The translations under genes and the position numbers were made by a program. From Runella rosea (lineage in GTDB: Bacteria; Bacteroidota; Bacteroidia; Cytophagales; Spirosomataceae): 64,000 nt of DNA. The stretch lies in the NCBI RefSeq assembly GCF_003325355.1, contig NZ_CP030852.1:23934-87933 (forward strand), in the 5' to 3' direction. Under the pieces are notes generated by a model. The model was not told the DNA's origin. It ran no database searches and saw nothing but the letters and a program-made list of their open reading frames with translations. Below are positions 1 through 8,990 of the stretch, piece after piece; within the stretch, counting starts at the first letter, position 1; the number at the start of each line of letters is the position of its first letter.

Positions 1-1158
1 CCCGTGGCAGTGGCCATCAGCATCCCTCCGACAGCACCTGCCATACCGATAAACCCAACGACGGTTCCAACGTCTTTCTTTGGAAAAAAAATCGGTTGCC
101 AAGGTGTACATATTGGCCGACCACCCTGTATGCGCAGCCATACCAAGACCTATTAGCAGTACTGCCGACCACAAATTGGCAATGCCAGATACCCAATAAA
201 TTGGGGTGACAAGCAGGGCACAGAGAAGTAATGTTGTTTTTCGTGCTGCGTTGATACTCCAACCCATTTGCAGGAATTTGGACGAAAGCCAGCCCCCACC
301 AATACTTCCCGCATCGGCAATCAAATAGGCGGTAATGAGCGGTAAACCGATTTTATCTAATTGAAGTCCGTAAGTTGAGTATAAATATTTGGGCAACCAG
401 TAGAGAAAAAACCACCAAATAGGATCGGTCATGAATTTTCCGATGGCTATTGCCCAAACCTTTCGGGTACGAATAATTTCCCAAAGTGAAGCTGGATTTT
501 CATCATTAATTTCAACATCTTCTTTGATCAGGGCCACTTCCGCTGCATTGACTGAAGGGTGATTTTCGGGCCCATGAACCATTTTTACCCAGAAAAAAAG
601 CCAGATAAACCCAAGTAACCCCGTCAAGATAAAAGCCCATTGCCACCCAAAATTGAGTGCAATTATAGGAACAGTAAGCGGGGCAACAATGGCCCCGATG
701 TTGGATCCAGAATTAAAAATGCCCGTTGCAAATGCCCGCTCTTTTCGGGGAAACCACTCCGAAATAGTTTTAATGGCTGCTGGAAAATTTCCTGCCTCCC
801 CTACCCCCAAAGCCAACCGAGCAACTCCGAATCCAAAGGGAGTCCGTGCTAGTGCATGACCCATAGCCGCCAGCGACCATACCGCAATGGAAAGAATAAA
901 CCCTTTTTTTGTTCCTAAAAAGTCAATCATTTTACCCACCATCAGCAAACCAATGGCATACGAAAACTGAAATGCCGTGACGATGTAGCCGTATTCGATT
1001 TCCGACCAACCGATTTCCGTTTGGAGCTGAGGTGCCAAAATTGACAAAACCTGACGGTCAACATAGTTGATAGTTGTAGCAAAAAAAAGCAAGGCGCAAA
1101 TCCACCAACGCCTGAACGTCGGTTTCTCTAAGTGTAATATTTCAGGCTGAATTTTCAT
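1..1158 (-). CDS. MFS transporter, ACS/hexuronate-like (partial, frameshifted)
   Basis: Integral membrane sugar or sugar-acid importer of the major facilitator superfamily, judged from the translated helices and the motif GKMIDFLGTKKG after the second helix; the N-terminus reads MKIQPEILHLEKPTFRRWW. The ATG at 1158 overlaps the stop of the upstream isomerase by four bases (ATGA), so the two are translationally coupled. The frame is open from 1158 to the window edge, but family-like sequence changes frame in a run of eight A at 84-91: before it the protein reads NMYTLATDFF, after it the family-like PKKDVGTVVGF is found one frame away. One extra A would explain this at about residue 356 of an expected 430. 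This is a real mutation or a homopolymer error. The C-terminus lies outside the window. Substrate is inferred only from neighbours. Confidence 0.8.
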   Translation of the reverse strand, partial: MKIQPEILHLEKPTFRRWWICALLFFATTINYVDRQVLSILAPQLQTEIGWSEIEYGYIVTAFQFSYAIGLLMVGKMIDFLGTKKGFILSIAVWSLAAMGHALARTPFGFGVARLALGVGEAGNFPAAIKTISEWFPRKERAFATGIFNSGSNIGAIVAPLTVPIIALNFGWQWAFILTGLLGFIWLFFWVKMVHGPENHPSVNAAEVALIKEDVEINDENPASLWEIIRTRKVWAIAIGKFMTDPIWWFFLYWLPKYLYSTYGLQLDKIGLPLITAYLIADAGSIGGGWLSSKFLQMGWSINAARKTTLLLCALLVTPIYWVSGIANLWSAVLLIGLGMAAHTGWSANMYTLATDFFSKERRWNRRWVYRYGRCCRRDADGHCHG

Positions 1159-2057
1159 TGCTCGTATTCCAAACGTGATTTATACCCTTTCCAAATCGCC
1201 ATGGTATTTTGGACAAGCTGTGGTTTGTTGCCTTTAATATTGTAACACTGTATACCAATCGGCCCTTTGAATTTCAGATCTTTGACCACGTATTTGAGCA
1301 AGCCATAGGTATCAAAACTGCCCGTGCCAAGCGGTAAAATATAGTCATCCCAAATGGTTTTCTGCGATGTCATCACATCGTTGGCCCCGCAAATCGTAAT
1401 CATTTTTAGATAAGGTTTTAATTCTTTCAGGTGGGGTTTGAGTTGCGTACGTTCGGCGGCGGAGGTTGTTGCCAGCCAATGACACAGATTAAAAGTGAGT
1501 CCCACATTTTTACGATTGATTTGCTTGATGAGTAACATTGCATGATTGGTACGTTCCACATAAAAACCATGATGCGGATAAATAGCGACCTGCAATCCCG
1601 CAGCTTTGGCCCAATCGCTTAATTGAGTAACCAATCTCACCACCAAGGTATCCGCCCCGTGCGATGAGGGCTTGAAACGGGCCGCATCGACAATGATAAA
1701 AGGTGCAATGATAGTTTTACTGCCTTTTAGCTGTTGGATGTACTCTTCCAAACGCATATCAATATATGGTTCCTTCAGCTCCACCCGCACGTAAAAATAA
1801 GAACCTGCAAATTGATGTTTATCCAATGCAGCCTTCATCCCTTCAAAACTTTGCGTTTGGTTGATTTCGATGCCGTCGAAGCCCGCTTTTTTGACCAATT
1901 CCACCTGTTTATCAAATGTATTATAGGTAGAATCACCGCGAATGATGTTGTGCAAAGTAAAAAAATCGTTTTTGATTTTTTGGGCAGATGCAATTGCAGC
2001 ACAACCCAGCCAGAAGAAAAGTAGAAAAAAGTACACCCTTAGTGCCATTTTTTGCAT
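1155..2057 (-). CDS. Sugar phosphate isomerase/epimerase-like TIM-barrel protein, exported
   Basis: Xylose-isomerase-like TIM-barrel protein of about 300 residues. An open frame reaches back to 2159, but the stretch before 2057 overlaps the upstream gene and has no signal; the ATG at 2057 starts a good signal peptide (MQKMALRVYFFLLFFWLGC... ending ASAQ), so export to the periplasm is likely. Family-like segments are FDGIEINQT near the N-terminus and GLTFNLCHWLATT in the middle. It follows the Gfo/Idh gene by 34 bp and overlaps the transporter gene by 4 bp. In 3-keto-glycoside loci a protein of this fold acts after oxidation at C3, as a hydratase or isomerase; that role here is inference from context. 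Confidence 0.82.
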   Translation of the reverse strand: MQKMALRVYFFLLFFWLGCAAIASAQKIKNDFFTLHNIIRGDSTYNTFDKQVELVKKAGFDGIEINQTQSFEGMKAALDKHQFAGSYFYVRVELKEPYIDMRLEEYIQQLKGSKTIIAPFIIVDAARFKPSSHGADTLVVRLVTQLSDWAKAAGLQVAIYPHHGFYVERTNHAMLLIKQINRKNVGLTFNLCHWLATTSAAERTQLKPHLKELKPYLKMITICGANDVMTSQKTIWDDYILPLGTGSFDTYGLLKYVVKDLKFKGPIGIQCYNIKGNKPQLVQNTMAIWKGYKSRLEYEQ

Positions 2058-2091
2058 TATTTGTGCCGGACCGCCAGCGCGGTTAAAATAT

Positions 2092-3459
2092 TTACATCGT
2101 CCAAGGTTTTCTTGCCAACGGAGCCGCCAATAAGGCATTTGCGTAGTTATTACCTTCAAAAAGCTCTTTTTCGGGATTCCACTTCAGTTTTTCCCCCGCT
2201 CCTACCTGAGCGGCAATCAACCCGATTTGGGAGATCGAAATAGTACGGTGTCCTACTTCAATGGGTTCGAGCGTTTTTCGATTTGTTTTTACGGCTTCAA
2301 TAAAATCTGTTTTATCCCATAGCGTTTTTGACAAATCTAACTCGCTTCCCATAGGTTTTGAATCCAGCATTTTAGGGTTACTTGCCGTCAATTTGCCAGG
2401 ATAATTTTCTACATGAATCCATCCTTCTGAACCGATGTATTTGATGCTTGGTCTGCTCGTTGGGCTTTGCAGGCAAGTCATTTCAACGCTGTTAGCGTAA
2501 CGGTATGTTACCTGAAAATTGATCATTGTATTCCAAAGACTTTTGGGAAATTCTCCTTTGCCTTCCACTTCGACAGGCCCTGAATATTCACTGTTGTTAG
2601 CCCACTGCGCCATATCAAAATAATGCGCGCCCCAGTTGGAAATCATTCCCTGTGCATATGTATCTACCCGCATCCAATTAGGGCGTTTCAAAATATCAAA
2701 GGGCGTATGCACCCGCATATCAGTATAAGGTACATAGGGCATAGGGCCCAGCCAAAGGTCATAGTTAAGTCCTTTTGGAACGGGCATATCCACCTGTGAA
2801 GGAACCGGCGGCGGGTCAGAAGGAAACACGATTTCGATTTTTTGCAGTTTTCCGATTCTACCGTTTCGCACTAATTCTACGGCTAGATTTTGCGGCCGTA
2901 TAGAGCGAAACTCACTGTCGGTCCGATTCACCACTCCGTATTTTTTGAGTGCGTCCACGAGTTCCCTTCCCTGATGAACACTCATGCTGAGGGGTTTTTC
3001 GCAACTGATGTGCTTTTGGGCTTTGGACGCCAAAATACCCATCGGAACGTGCCAAAAATCTGGTGTCGAAATCATGACGGCATCAATGTCTTTGCGGGCA
3101 ATGATTTCCCGAAAATCCACGTAGGTGGCGCAACCTTTGTACTTGCCGCTTATGGTGTTTTTGGCATAATGCGCCTCAATAGTTGTTTTGGCCTTATCCA
3201 GTCGCCAACTGTCTACGTCGCAGGCAGCTACGATTTGGGCATCTGCTATATCCAGCAGACCGGGGATTTTTGCCCCAAGGCTTTTTTGCTCGGCCCCCTG
3301 CAAATTTTGGCCATAACCCTGCCGACCGGTACCGATCAGGCCAACGGTAATTCGGTTGGAAGGAGCATTTTTCCCAAAGACCGAGGCTGGAACTATGGTA
3401 GGAAATCCGACGGAGGCTGTTGCCAACCCGGTATTTTTAAGGAAATTTCTTCGGTTCAT
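2092..3459 (-). CDS. Tat-exported Gfo/Idh/MocA family oxidoreductase
   Basis: NAD(P)-dependent dehydrogenase of 455 residues. The N-terminus has a twin-arginine signal (NRRNFLKNTG) followed by a hydrophobic stretch, so the enzyme is probably folded with its cofactor and sent to the periplasm. The Rossmann motif GLIGTGRQG is at residues 40-48 and the family EKP motif (ISCEKPLSM) at about residue 158. The start ATG at 3459 overlaps the stop of the DUF1080 gene (ATGA). Exported Gfo/Idh proteins next to DUF1080 proteins are known glycoside or sugar 3-dehydrogenases; oxidation of a sugar C3 hydroxyl is the likely reaction here, but substrate cannot be read from sequence. Confidence 0.88.
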   Translation of the reverse strand: MNRRNFLKNTGLATASVGFPTIVPASVFGKNAPSNRITVGLIGTGRQGYGQNLQGAEQKSLGAKIPGLLDIADAQIVAACDVDSWRLDKAKTTIEAHYAKNTISGKYKGCATYVDFREIIARKDIDAVMISTPDFWHVPMGILASKAQKHISCEKPLSMSVHQGRELVDALKKYGVVNRTDSEFRSIRPQNLAVELVRNGRIGKLQKIEIVFPSDPPPVPSQVDMPVPKGLNYDLWLGPMPYVPYTDMRVHTPFDILKRPNWMRVDTYAQGMISNWGAHYFDMAQWANNSEYSGPVEVEGKGEFPKSLWNTMINFQVTYRYANSVEMTCLQSPTSRPSIKYIGSEGWIHVENYPGKLTASNPKMLDSKPMGSELDLSKTLWDKTDFIEAVKTNRKTLEPIEVGHRTISISQIGLIAAQVGAGEKLKWNPEKELFEGNNYANALLAAPLARKPWTM

Positions 3460-4187
3460 AACTCTTTCAGTTTAATATTTTTAAATGCTACGCTATGCCC
3501 GTGGTCTTGCAACAAAATGTGCCCTTCGGGAATCGAAGCAAAACCCTGATAATCTTTGAATTTGCTTTGCTGAACACCCTGTTTGAACGCCTCCGAATTT
3601 CGGTTAATGTCCAACACTTTTTTTCCGTCGAGCCAATGTTCGATATGATTGCCGTTCACCACGATTCGGGAAGAGTGCCACACTTCCACTTTTATGTCCG
3701 GCTTTTTTGCTGCCATAACATCATAAATAGAAGCCGTTTTGAGGTCTTGCGGCAAGGGTTTGCCGTTGTAGATATAATCGGCATCGTCAATGAGTTGGTA
3801 TTCATAGCCCGTCTGCGAGCCCTTTTCTGGTTTGGGTTGTCTTTCCTCAATAAAATACTTCACGCCGGAGTTTCCCCCTTTGCCGAGCTTCCAATCAAAA
3901 ATTAACTCAAAATTTCGGTACTTTTTCAGTGTCACAATGTCTCCTACATCACCTGATTCCGCTCCATCCGAAAGTTCTCCCCGAAGTTCACCATTTTTCA
4001 CAACCCAGCCATGCTTCGGAAACACGCTGCTGTATGCGCCCCGCCAGCCTGCAGTCGTTTTTCCATCAAACAGCAACACCCAGCCCGTCTTTTGCTCGGT
4101 TTGAGTGAGGGTATTAGGTTTTTGAGCATTACATCCCATCACTCCTAAAAACCATAGAATGATGGCCATGAGACGTAAATAATACAT
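3456..4187 (-). CDS. DUF1080 (3-keto-disaccharide hydrolase/lyase) lipoprotein
   Basis: Concanavalin-like DUF1080 protein of about 243 residues. The ATG at 4187 gives a lipoprotein signal ending in GVMGC, so it should be anchored in an envelope membrane; the longer frame to 4208 would start with TTG. Family-like segments are GWVLLFDGKTTAGWRG near the start, GDIVTLKKYRNFELIFDWK and GGNSGVKYF in the middle, and the C-terminal GHILLQDHGHSVAFKNIK. DUF1080 enzymes cleave glycosides already oxidised at C3, by hydrolysis or beta-elimination. First gene of the operon: DUF1080, Gfo/Idh, isomerase, transporter, with 4-bp overlaps or short gaps, divergent from an AraC regulator. Confidence 0.88.
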   Translation of the reverse strand: MYYLRLMAIILWFLGVMGCNAQKPNTLTQTEQKTGWVLLFDGKTTAGWRGAYSSVFPKHGWVVKNGELRGELSDGAESGDVGDIVTLKKYRNFELIFDWKLGKGGNSGVKYFIEERQPKPEKGSQTGYEYQLIDDADYIYNGKPLPQDLKTASIYDVMAAKKPDIKVEVWHSSRIVVNGNHIEHWLDGKKVLDINRNSEAFKQGVQQSKFKDYQGFASIPEGHILLQDHGHSVAFKNIKLKEL

Positions 4188-4200
4188 AATGAGGTTGTTT

Positions 4201-4302
4201 TTTTGCAAAATTCAAACATTTATCATCATTTTTCTAATGATAATTTTGCAAAAAATGTCCCCATATTTGCAATAAATGGTTTTTTTAAAATAAATTAGCA
4301 AA
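4201..4302. promoter_or_regulatory. Divergent promoter region with repeated TTTGCAA-type elements
   Basis: The 141-bp space between the divergent DUF1080 and AraC genes holds four similar AT-rich elements: TTTTGCAAAA at 4201-4210, the same ten bases at 4244-4253, TTTGCAA at 4266-4272 and TTAGCAAA at 4295-4302. The first two are perfect palindromes. Repeats of this kind between an AraC gene and its target operon are plausible operators. Binding is inference; in AT-rich DNA some recurrence by chance is possible. Confidence 0.4.
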
Positions 4303-4328
4303 TAATAAAACAGAAACCCATTTAGTGT

Positions 4329-5207
4329 ATGCGTCCAGACCGTCTGACTGTTCCCCAAACGGATTACCGCTCGTTTGACATCCGACACGAACAAGTACCT
4401 TACTTTACGAACCCTTGGCATTTTCACCCCGAACTCGAACTTAACTATATCGTTGAAAGCACTGGCACGCGTTTCATCGGTCAAAGCGTGGAGCGTTTTG
4501 AAAGTGGTGAAATTGTGTTGTTGGGCAAAAACCTGCCGCACTACTGGAAAAACGATGCTTCCTATTATCAGCCCTCGACAGCTCCCAAGGCGCAGGCCAT
4601 TATACTGCGTTTTGCTGAAGATTTTGCAGGAGCCCCTTTTTTTAAACTACCCGAAACCAAACATATTGAAGCCCTTTTTGAAAAAGCCATTTATGGGTTA
4701 AAGCTCCTTGAACCACTACGCTCCCAAGTAGCTCAGCAATTGCATCAATTACTTGAAGCAGTAGGCTTTTCCCAATTAATGACTTTTGTTGGTCTGCTGG
4801 ACACCCTTGCCAAATCCAATGATTTAGCCGTCATTTCGCCCAATTATATGCCGATTTCCACCCTTACTAAAAACAACGAGCGCATGAATCGGGTGGTGGC
4901 TTATTTGTTGGAACATTTTACCGAACCGATTACTTTACAAATAGTCGCCGAATTAGGGAGTATGAACGAATCAGCCTTTTGTCGGTACTTCAAAGCCCAA
5001 ACAGGACAAACACTCAATCAATATATTACTGATTTGCGGATTCGATACGCCTGTGAACTGCTCAGCAAAAGTAAAGACTCAATCACCCAAATTTGTTTTC
5101 AGGTGGGTTTTGAGAATGTCTCTCATTTTATTCATGTTTTCAAAAAAGCACGTCACCAAACTCCTTTTGAGTTTCGACAGAAGGTAATAGGCAAAATACT
5201 TATATGA
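4329..5207 (+). CDS. AraC family transcriptional regulator
   Basis: 292-residue regulator with an N-terminal cupin sugar-sensing domain and C-terminal AraC helix-turn-helix pair. The cupin shows WHFHPELELNYI and RFESGEIVLLGKNLPHYW; the DNA-binding part contains EPITLQIVAELGSMNESAFCR and the second-helix signature QVGFENVSHFIHVFKKARHQTPFEFR. It is transcribed away from the DUF1080 operon and is the obvious candidate to control it in response to a sugar. Its stop is only 22 bp from the convergent end of the rep gene, so the left junction of the plasmid-like segment lies at or near here. Confidence 0.93.
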   Translation: MRPDRLTVPQTDYRSFDIRHEQVPYFTNPWHFHPELELNYIVESTGTRFIGQSVERFESGEIVLLGKNLPHYWKNDASYYQPSTAPKAQAIILRFAEDFAGAPFFKLPETKHIEALFEKAIYGLKLLEPLRSQVAQQLHQLLEAVGFSQLMTFVGLLDTLAKSNDLAVISPNYMPISTLTKNNERMNRVVAYLLEHFTEPITLQIVAELGSMNESAFCRYFKAQTGQTLNQYITDLRIRYACELLSKSKDSITQICFQVGFENVSHFIHVFKKARHQTPFEFRQKVIGKILI

Positions 5208-5229
5208 ATAGCACTACTTCATGAAAGGT

Positions 5230-6423
5230 TTAAACTTCTACTTTGGTCACTTTTAAATCAAACCCTTCATTTAATTCAAAATAAAGGAGGAATCCCCTTT
5301 GTTTAGATTCCTGTTCTGTGATTTCTATATGAGAACGAATAGCCGAGAGCGAACGGAGTGATTCAGCATGGTAGGGAAACATACGGAAGAATTCTTTCAT
5401 CATCCATTCCACATCAGTGATCATGTTAAACTGATTGACCAGGGCAGTGCCTTGAAATTTAATTACTAATTCTCCATAATGACTCTTATTAGCTACATTA
5501 CCCAAAAGGCGGTCATAAAATTCATCAGCGTGTTTGCGTAGCCGAGTCTTATAATCGGCTGTTACTTGCTCAATGTATTTGTCCACATCCATGATAGCCT
5601 CTCCACTACCCTGTTTGGCTTTCTTTTCTTCCAGTGCCTTCACGTTCTTCTTTTCCCACACCCAAAACCGTATTCCTGTTACTCTTGGTTTTTTAGAATC
5701 CAAGTTGTTACCAAGCAGTTCATATTTTACAAACAAGTCGGTCTTCTCGTTTATCTCGTGAATGGCTGGGTCAATTACATGCTTCTTTAACGAAGAAAAT
5801 CGTGAATAAACCACTTTATTGAAGCCCAGTTTTTCCTTGAACGATTTCAAATCTACATCTATCGGACGACCATAATTTTTCCAGCTGCTGAAAAAAGGGA
5901 ATAGCTTGATAGATCGAGTGGTTTGTAATGCAAATACGTTTTTCTTGAAAAAACTAAAATTCTCGGTTTCCTTTACCTGTAAGATCTGCTTCGCCAAGTC
6001 GTGTGAAATATATAGGTCAATTTTCCCCGAGTCATGCTTATGTACACTCTGCGAGATAATTGGCACGATGATGGTTTCACGACCTTCTATCCATTCCACA
6101 AGAGTTGTCTGCAACATCTTGATTGAGTCAATCAAATACGAATAACCTGATGTATTGGTGGTTTGGATGCTCTTTAAAAAGTCTTTAATTTCAAGCGTTA
6201 GGACGATGTTTGTGTTGCGACTCAGGTTTTCTAAGTCAGCGGGTTTGAGTCGAGAGGCAATTTCATAGAATAACTTGGGGGTATATACTTCGTTGATTTC
6301 AGCTTTTTTGCTTTTTGACAACTGACGTATAAAGGTAGGAGTGGCAATAGGGTTATTCAGAATGACTACGTCGGAATTATTCTGCAAGTCTTCGATATAT
6401 TCTGAATTGGTCTTCTTTGCCAT
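5230..6423 (-). CDS. Plasmid replication initiation protein, Rep_3 family
   Basis: 397-residue protein with the two winged-helix architecture of Rep_3 (RepB/Initiator) plasmid proteins. Segments that support this are NIVLTLEIKDFLKSI, the basic TTRSIKLFPFFSSWKNYGRP region, VDLKSFKEKLGF and PAIHEINEKTDLFVKYELLG, the last being typical of the second winged helix. It should bind the iterons found 120-440 bp upstream of its start and open the origin. The reading frame is intact, in contrast to most other genes of this segment. The 3' end abuts the chromosomal AraC gene. Confidence 0.85.
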   Translation of the reverse strand: MAKKTNSEYIEDLQNNSDVVILNNPIATPTFIRQLSKSKKAEINEVYTPKLFYEIASRLKPADLENLSRNTNIVLTLEIKDFLKSIQTTNTSGYSYLIDSIKMLQTTLVEWIEGRETIIVPIISQSVHKHDSGKIDLYISHDLAKQILQVKETENFSFFKKNVFALQTTRSIKLFPFFSSWKNYGRPIDVDLKSFKEKLGFNKVVYSRFSSLKKHVIDPAIHEINEKTDLFVKYELLGNNLDSKKPRVTGIRFWVWEKKNVKALEEKKAKQGSGEAIMDVDKYIEQVTADYKTRLRKHADEFYDRLLGNVANKSHYGELVIKFQGTALVNQFNMITDVEWMMKEFFRMFPYHAESLRSLSAIRSHIEITEQESKQRGFLLYFELNEGFDLKVTKVEV

Positions 6424-6561
6424 TACAATTGAGTTTTATTTAGAATTCAGGTAAACATAGAAAAAAAGTAAATAAGCTCAAAACTCATTTACATTTTCAT
6501 TTTATAATATCACTGATTATCAGACTATTAACTACATATATATAATGAATGAATATACATT

Positions 6562-6609
6562 ATCCTCAAAAATGAATATTACTTCACACCAATATTCATT
6601 TTTGAGGAT
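6562..6609. repeat. Perfect 19-bp inverted repeat upstream of rep
   Basis: The arms ATCCTCAAAAATGAATATT (6562-6580) and its exact reverse complement (6591-6609) surround a 10-base loop. It lies between the first and second iterons, 139 bp from the rep start, and contains the half-motif ATGAATAT of the iteron itself. Inverted iteron-like repeats near a rep promoter commonly bind Rep dimers for autoregulation; that role is inferred. Confidence 0.75.
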
Positions 6610-6705
6610 TGGTCATCTAGGTTTTACATGAATGGATATACATTTTATTTTAAGTTATCAACAATAAAATTAAAATAACTACTTGTTTATCAATACATTA
6701 ACTAG

Positions 6706-6714
6706 TTATCCACA
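6706..6714 (+). promoter_or_regulatory. DnaA box
   Basis: TTATCCACA is an exact match to the DnaA box consensus TTATNCACA. It sits directly before the iteron at 6716 in the AT-rich origin region, where host DnaA would assist Rep in opening the DNA. Confidence 0.65.
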
Positions 6715-7041
6715 CATGAATGGATATACATTTTATTCATTTGGAGCTTATACATGACTCAATATACATTCATACATGAATGGATATACATTTATACATG
6801 ACTCAATATACATTTATCCATGAATGGATATACATTTATACATGAATGGATATACATTTATCATTCCATAAAACATTAAAAATCAGACAATTATGCTCGT
6901 TTTTATAACTTCTAAAAAAATACTTAAAAAGAACTTAAAAAACAATTTTAAAAAACTATATAAAAAAGGTCTTTATAATTTTTTGTTTTTTTGAATCAAT
7001 GGGGAAAAGAAAAATTCATTAAAGCAGGTGTTATTTAGACG

Positions 7042-7071
7042 TTGAAGTAACTATTTTTTTAGTTACTTCAA
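7042..7071. repeat. Perfect 12-bp inverted repeat with T6 loop
   Basis: The arms TTGAAGTAACTA and TAGTTACTTCAA surround six T. It lies in the non-coding origin region. It may be a terminator, a protein site or a single-strand initiation structure; the sequence does not decide. Confidence 0.55.
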
Positions 7072-7134
7072 TTACCTTTTTAAATAAAGGCTACTTCAAG
7101 TTAATGGGATAAACAAAATTATTTATTGATCGAC

Positions 7135-7151
7135 ATGAATGAATATACATT
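7135..7151 (+). repeat. Isolated iteron copy
   Basis: ATGAATGAATATACATT, the same variant as the copy at 6545, lies about 270 bp beyond the main iteron block. A distal iteron could serve looping or copy-number control. Confidence 0.65.
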
Positions 7152-7489
7152 CCTACAAGAGAACCAAAGGGGTAATTTTAAGCCTTCAAAAAGGAAATAA
7201 ATAATTGATTTTCAGATATTTAATTACATTTTGCAATCAGGATTTAGTTGTACTTTTGAATTGTAACAAACTCGTATTACTATAAAAACAGCTTCAAAAA
7301 TGCCAGTAAAAATCTATTGTCTTATACTACAACTTGGGACGAAATCGGCTTTTACCCTAAAACTACAACGTTATAACTACAAACCACCAGCGAGCGATAG
7401 CAGAGTAAAAGCCATACTGTATTTACAAGTTTTGGCTAGCTACTATCTAAAGCAAATGTTACTCATTGATTGAGAATTCTTTGATTAAA

Positions 7490-8990
7490 GCACATCAGCA
7501 TAGAGGGCAACCACCACCGACTAAGACCACATTTTCATTGAGTTCCTGTATAGCCGTCGTCACTGCAAGCTATCAAAGTAGGCAAAAAAGTCGTGCACAT
7601 CCACTCGATTGCAATGCAACTTAGTATTCGTGAACATGCTTAAAATAGTTACTTCCTCTGATTTTAATGAGCGTTCACCACTTTTTCCATAGAGCAATGA
7701 ATAAGTTAGTTAAAGCATCTTTCGGTTCTTCATCGGGGTTCAAATCCTTCATATAGAAGGGATTGAAGTTTATGGGATTATCGGTTTCGTAAGTAATATA
7801 CCGTTCACCATGAGTTTCCAAAGACGTTTGTATGTGTCGCCCACATCCACCATGCTTATGTGTACACCGTGAGACAGTAGGTAATATATGGTTTTGTATT
7901 GGTCAATGTAAACGACTTACCTGGCCCCCATGGACCAATTACCATAAAATTTTGATTGGAAATCAATCCTTTTTCAACGGAGCAAAAAACGTATTTACTA
8001 TACACGGTTGGCAAAAGCGGCCAGTGAGTAGAGTCCTATTTTTGTTGAAAAAAATGTCTTGGTAATTCGTTTCCACGTTCCAAATGTTCCTAGCCTCTTC
8101 CAAAAAGCAAGTAGCTAAATTGTCTCTTCCAGTTTCAAAAATGTTACCCAGAATACATACCCAAAATAACGTTTTAGCGTCCCAAATAGCCAACTTTGGT
8201 TTGAAGTTGAATTAGACATTACTGCCGCTGCCAATGAACGGTAGCTGTCAGCGATTTTGGAATATCGATAAAAACCCATTACGTAGAAATATGCTTTTAC
8301 AACCTTTCAGTTGTTAACTTTCACTACTGCCATAAAGGTATTTTTGTAGAAATACTCACTTCGTTTTCCTTCGACCCTGCCGAAAAAGAATAATTGAAGC
8401 GTACATTGCCGATCATTTCATTTACCATCTCAACCCCGCTGCAAATTACTAACCCTTGGTTATATACGTATTTGTGTTTATGTCATAAATCATTTCAACA
8501 TCGATCGAAAGCGAAAAATATTTTTGAAAGAGCCTCGTTTCGGTTTTGTAATGAGAATTTCGTATTTATTCAGCCTGTTTAATCTTTTCTTACTTTCCCT
8601 GAATCTTAGAATGTTCCTCGAATTGATTTACAATTTCCGTAAATTCAATCTAAGTTTAAGTATCTTGAATTTCTTTGGGTACTAAGTGCCGTTTGAGTAG
8701 CGAGGATTGCTGACTGGTTCGTTTCAAAGGCGAAGAAGCAGGACGAGTAATCTACATATAGCAGTGGGGCCGCAGGTAGGGACGTTCCGCAAAGTGTCGT
8801 TGGTTTTCCCAAGCAACATAATTTTTGGATTACAGATATTCACTTTCGAAAATTGGGTTGTACTCCTCGTCAATGAACATATCATTGAAGCCAATGGATA
8901 GAACCTTAATTGTCTGAACTAAAGCATCCCAATAAGATTACAATCAACCATATAAAAATCATCCCTTCAACTTCCTCGCCCCGATTCCAT
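7490..8990 (-). pseudogene. traG: traG (VirB4-type conjugation ATPase) pseudogene
   Basis: Remnant of the Bacteroidota TraG/VirB4 ATPase that powers the conjugative secretion channel. Reading the minus strand in shifting frames gives, from N to C: ENQRHFAERPYLRPHCYM (about 8760-8815), an ATCFLEEARN-like segment, FFAPLKKGLISNQN, a degenerate Walker A GPWGPGKSF (family GPSGSGKSF, about 7925), VDVGDTYKRLW, then ITYETDNPINFNPFYM, and LTNLFIALWKK. Each piece matches the family order, but they are separated by frameshifts and stops, and no complete frame survives. It was downstream of traE on the same strand, as in intact conjugation operons. Confidence 0.75.

Larger units (their letters stand above)
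6545..6863 (+). repeat. Iteron array of a theta-type plasmid origin
   Basis: At least eight copies of a motif close to ATGAATGGATATACATTTA. They begin at about 6545 (GAATGA variant), 6628, 6716, 6754, 6776, 6798, 6820 and 6842. The last five are spaced exactly 22 bp apart, two helical turns, and alternate between GAATGG and GACTCA in the variable centre. A ninth copy is at 7135 and an inverted one at 9887. The array lies directly upstream of a Rep_3 initiator gene, the arrangement known for iteron plasmids. Confidence 0.88.
6424..7480. other. Non-coding plasmid origin region
   Basis: About one kilobase of AT-rich DNA without a convincing gene. It holds the iterons, a DnaA box and two long perfect inverted repeats, which together look like a plasmid replication origin. 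A 52-codon open frame from about 7300 to 7471 is too short and unrecognised to be called a gene. Confidence 0.65.

Noticed and set aside
1155..2159. Longer isomerase start at 2159
   Set aside because: The extra 34 residues overlap the Gfo/Idh gene and destroy the signal peptide that starts at 2057.
6545..6863. CRISPR array
   Set aside because: The repeats are 19-22 bp and directly adjacent, without unique spacers of about 30 bp, no cas genes are near, and a Rep_3 gene is adjacent: these are iterons.
7300..7471. 52-codon open frame in the origin region
   Set aside because: No recognisable domain, no start signal and no neighbour relation; probably chance.
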